From an uncultured beta proteobacterium (GTDB taxonomy: Bacteria; Pseudomonadota; Gammaproteobacteria; Burkholderiales; Burkholderiaceae), in NCBI GenBank assembly GCA_903938955.1, contig CAJAFJ010000141.1:1-18458 (forward strand): 18,458 bases of DNA. The letters are read 5' to 3'. Made by a program: the position numbers and the translations under genes. Position 1 is the first letter of the stretch. Each line of letters begins with the position of its first letter. This document shows positions 15,976 through 18,458 of this stretch, piece by piece. The notes under the pieces were generated by a model. It had not been told where the DNA came from, made no database searches, and saw nothing but the letters and a program-made list of their open reading frames with translations.

Positions 15976-17897
15976 GCCAGCGTCTCGGGGTACAGCCACA
16001 GCACGCCCAGCGGCGGCAGGTTCAAAAGCACCGAGTGGTCGTGGCCTTGCCAGGGCACCGGCTCTGACACCGCACCGGCACCGCCCCAGCCCAGCGTATT
16101 GCCCACGCCGCTGCCGCCGTAGCAGGCCTGGTCGGTATTGAGCACTTCTTTCCAGACGCCCGCTTGCGGCACGCCGACGCGGTAAGCGTGGCGCACCACC
16201 GGCGTCAGGTTGCAGACCACCACGATCTGCTGGGCAGGCGTCGCGCCAAAGCGGGCGAAGCTGAAAATCGACTGCGCCCGGTCCTGCACATCAATCCAGC
16301 GAAAGCCGGCCGGCTGGTCGTCCTGCGCGTACAGGGCGGGGTGGCTGCGGTAGACCCGGTTCAGATCGCGCACCAGGCGTTTCACCCCGGCATGGTCCGG
16401 GCTTTGCAGCAGGTGCCAGTCGAGTTCGCCATCGTGGTTCCATTCGTTCTGCTGCGCCAACTCGCTGCCCATGAACAGCAGCTTGCGCCCCGGGTGGGCG
16501 TACATCAGCGCGTACAAGGCGCGCAGGTTGGCCCGCTTTTGCCACGGGTCGCCCCACATCTTGCCGTACAAGGAGCCTTTGCCGTGCACCACTTCATCGT
16601 GCGACAGGGCCAGCACGTAATGCTCGCTGTAGGCGTACATCATGGCAAAGCTGATGCGGTCGTGGTGATGCGATCGGTTCACCGGGTCTTCAGAAAAATA
16701 GGCCAGGGTGTCGTGCATCCAGCCCAGGTTCCACTTGTAGTTGAAGCCCAGTCCGTTCATCCAGGGCGGCGCCGTCACGCCCGGGTAGGCAGTGGATTCT
16801 TCGGCCACCGTGATGGCCCCCGGGGCTTCCAGGCCGATGATGCGGTTGACTTCACGCAAAAAATCAATCGCTTCGTAGTTTTCACGGCCGCCATCTTTAT
16901 TGGGCACCCACTCGCCTTCGGCGCGGCTGTAATCGCGGTACAACATGGACGCCACCGCATCCACGCGCAAGCCGTCAATGCCGTAGCGCTCAATCCAGAA
17001 CAGTGCATTGCCGACCAAAAAGTTGCGCACCTCATGGCGGCTGAAGTTGTAAATCAGCGTGCTCCAGTCGCAATGAAAACCTTCGCGTGGATCGGCATGC
17101 TCAAACAACGCCGTGCCGTCAAAGCGGGCCAGCGCATCGGCGTCGGCCGGAAAATGCGCCGGCACCCAGTCCAGCAGCACTTGCAGCCCGGCCGCGTGGG
17201 CCACCGCAATGAAGTCGCGAAACGACTCCGGCGAGCCGTAGCGCGAACTCGGCGCATACAAGCCGGTGGGCTGATAGCCCCACGAACCATAAAACGGATG
17301 CTCGCTCACCGGCATCAACTCCAAGTGGGTAAAACCCATTTCGGCCACATAAGGCACCAGTGTGCGAGCCAGTTCATCCCAATCGGGCAACTGGCCTCTG
17401 GGCCGCTGCCACGAGCCCACATGCACTTCATAAATCGACATCGGCCCCTGCAAGGCATTGGCGCTGGCGCGCTGGCCGGGCGGCAACAGTACCGGCTCGG
17501 GCAGGTTCATCACGATGCAGGCGTGGCCCGCGCCGGGTTCGGTGCGCAAGGCGTAGGGGTCAATTTTCTCGACCCGCACGCCGTCGGTGCCTTGAATGGC
17601 AAACTTGTACAGCGCACCTACCGTCACCCCCGGCACAAAAACCTCCCACGCGCCACAGGCCATGCGGTGGTGCATGGGGTGCTGATGGGCATTCCACTGG
17701 TTGAAGTCGCCCAACAAGGACACCTGCTGCGCATTGGGCGCCCAGACGGCAAATGCCGTACCAGCCACACCACCCAGCGTGCAGGGATGGGCGCCGAGTT
17801 TTTCCCAGGGGCGTAAATGGCGGCCTTCAGCCAGCAACCAGGCATCGGTCTCACCGAGCCAAAATTCAGTGAGTGGGGGATTTTTTGCGTGGGGCAT
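15972..17897 (-). CDS. glgB: 1,4-alpha-glucan branching enzyme (GH13)
   Basis: A 641-residue branching enzyme that cuts alpha-1,4 chains and re-attaches them by alpha-1,6 links. It has a CBM48 domain (about 40-115, GTAFAVWAPNAQQVSLLGDFN) and the barrel (IYEVHVGSW, GYQPTGLYAPSSRYG). The catalytic residues are D313 (GLRVDAVASMLYRDY), E366 (ITVAEESTAYPGV) and D434 (LALSHDEVVHGKGSL). A C-terminal beta domain ends at the glgX overlap. It lacks the extra N-terminal module of the E. coli enzyme (728 residues), as in many short-type GlgB. It is the first glycogen gene; the start is 37 bases after the upstream permease stop. No clear ribosome binding site precedes ATG 17897, so the start is slightly less certain than the identity. 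Confidence 0.96.
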   Translation of the reverse strand: MPHAKNPPLTEFWLGETDAWLLAEGRHLRPWEKLGAHPCTLGGVAGTAFAVWAPNAQQVSLLGDFNQWNAHQHPMHHRMACGAWEVFVPGVTVGALYKFAIQGTDGVRVEKIDPYALRTEPGAGHACIVMNLPEPVLLPPGQRASANALQGPMSIYEVHVGSWQRPRGQLPDWDELARTLVPYVAEMGFTHLELMPVSEHPFYGSWGYQPTGLYAPSSRYGSPESFRDFIAVAHAAGLQVLLDWVPAHFPADADALARFDGTALFEHADPREGFHCDWSTLIYNFSRHEVRNFLVGNALFWIERYGIDGLRVDAVASMLYRDYSRAEGEWVPNKDGGRENYEAIDFLREVNRIIGLEAPGAITVAEESTAYPGVTAPPWMNGLGFNYKWNLGWMHDTLAYFSEDPVNRSHHHDRISFAMMYAYSEHYVLALSHDEVVHGKGSLYGKMWGDPWQKRANLRALYALMYAHPGRKLLFMGSELAQQNEWNHDGELDWHLLQSPDHAGVKRLVRDLNRVYRSHPALYAQDDQPAGFRWIDVQDRAQSIFSFARFGATPAQQIVVVCNLTPVVRHAYRVGVPQAGVWKEVLNTDQACYGGSGVGNTLGWGGAGAVSEPVPWQGHDHSVLLNLPPLGVLWLYPETLA

Positions 17898-17934
17898 GGT
17901 GAAGCGAAGGAGTAAGTCGAGTTAAGGGCCGGGG

Positions 17935-18458
17935 CTAGCGGAGCGGCGGTTTGACCCTGGAAGCCAGCCACACCAACAGCAAGACCGGCACGCCCAGCAA
18001 GGCGGTGGTGTAGAAGAAATTCTGGTAACCAAAAGCGTCAACATAACGACCTGAATAGCCCGCCAAAAATTTGGGGGCCAACAACATCATAGAGCTGAAT
18101 ATCGCGTACTGCGTTGCCGAATAGTTGACATTTGTCAAGCTTGAGAGATAGGCAATGAACGCGGCCGAGGCAATGCCGCTGGACAGGTTGTCAGCCGAAA
18201 TCACGAAAATCAGCGCCATCACATCATGGCCGCGCCCGCCCAGCCACGCAAACAGCAGATTGCTGGCCGCGCTCAGCACTGCGCCCAGCATCAGCACGCG
18301 CATCACGCCCAGCCGCATCGACAGCACGCCGCCGATAAAGGCCCCGGCCAAGGTCATGAGCACGCCATAAATTTTGGTAACGGTGGCCACCTCATCCTTG
18401 GTGTAGCCCATGTCGACATAAAACGGATTGGCCATGATGCCCATCACCACGTCGCTGA
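17935..18458 (-). CDS. AmpG-like MFS permease (muropeptide transporter type), C-terminal part, cut by window edge
   Basis: The reading frame is open from the right edge to the stop at 17935, about 173 codons, and the N-terminal half is missing. The visible part shows several membrane helices (for example about IYGVLMTLAGAFIGGVLSM, FVISADNLSSGIASAAFIAY, FFYTTALLGVPVLLLVWLAS). It also has the AmpG-like features DVVMGIMANPFYVDMGYTKDEV, RLGVMRVLMLGAVLSAASN and SATQYAIFSSMMLLAPKFLAGYSG. AmpG proteins import anhydromuropeptides for cell-wall recycling. Only 37 bases and no terminator separate it from glgB, so the glycogen operon may be read from the same promoter. It could be a PAT/acetyl-CoA-type relative; AmpG is my best reading. 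Confidence 0.8.
   Translation of the reverse strand, partial: SDVVMGIMANPFYVDMGYTKDEVATVTKIYGVLMTLAGAFIGGVLSMRLGVMRVLMLGAVLSAASNLLFAWLGGRGHDVMALIFVISADNLSSGIASAAFIAYLSSLTNVNYSATQYAIFSSMMLLAPKFLAGYSGRYVDAFGYQNFFYTTALLGVPVLLLVWLASRVKPPLR

Noticed and set aside
15976..15999. GTG start eight codons upstream for glgX
   Set aside because: ATG 15975 forms the usual four-base ATGA overlap with the glgB stop and needs no extra residues.
16164..17816. Long plus-strand open frame (550 codons) opposite glgB
   Set aside because: Shadow of the branching enzyme with biased composition and no recognisable domain; the same holds for plus-strand frames at 12227-13810, 14938-16122, 11045-12178 and 4974-6209.

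Overview
The window looks like chromosomal DNA of a betaproteobacterium, probably Burkholderiales and possibly Comamonadaceae. The basis is overall protein character, high G+C in the metabolic genes and dense unidirectional operons; no rRNA or other phylogenetic marker is present, so the family is an inference. Nearly everything is on the minus strand. No tRNA, rRNA, insertion sequence, prophage or CRISPR array was recognised.

Left edge (1-1788): the N-terminal 317 codons of a large two-partner-secretion exoprotein (ESPR signal peptide plus TPS/haemagglutination domain) run off the left end on the minus strand. Diverging from it on the plus strand is a complete vapBC toxin-antitoxin pair (1187-1770). 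The 234-base divergent region holds a 9-bp inverted repeat near the adhesin start and a 20-bp tandem direct repeat at the vapB start.

Signalling block (1789-6922, all minus): the first two-component pair is a membrane histidine kinase with a periplasmic solute-binding domain and a PAS domain, followed by an OmpR-type regulator. The second pair is an OmpR-family regulator (6922-6218) followed by a CpxA/RstB-like HAMP kinase (6197-4950). Between the pairs (about 4582-4949) lies a stretch without an obvious gene. It contains a strong intrinsic terminator, a second UUCG hairpin, several inverted repeats and the elements of a possible small-RNA unit.

Glycogen block (6991-17897, all minus): six genes in the order glgB-glgX-malQ-glgC-glgA-glgP, overlapping by 4 bases or separated by 2 to 30. 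Together they make ADP-glucose (GlgC), polymerise it (GlgA), branch it (GlgB), degrade it (GlgP), debranch it (GlgX) and recycle the released malto-oligosaccharides (MalQ). The order is that of enterobacterial glgBXCAP with a short DPE1-type malQ inserted. Upstream, 37 bases away, is the 3' end of an AmpG-like MFS permease that runs off the right edge.

I see no unmistakable new system. The points most worth following are the possible small-RNA unit at 4719-4903, the CpxR-like tandem GTAAA box between glgP and the second two-component pair, the operator-like repeats at 972-1003 and 1135-1176, and the location of malQ inside the glycogen operon.
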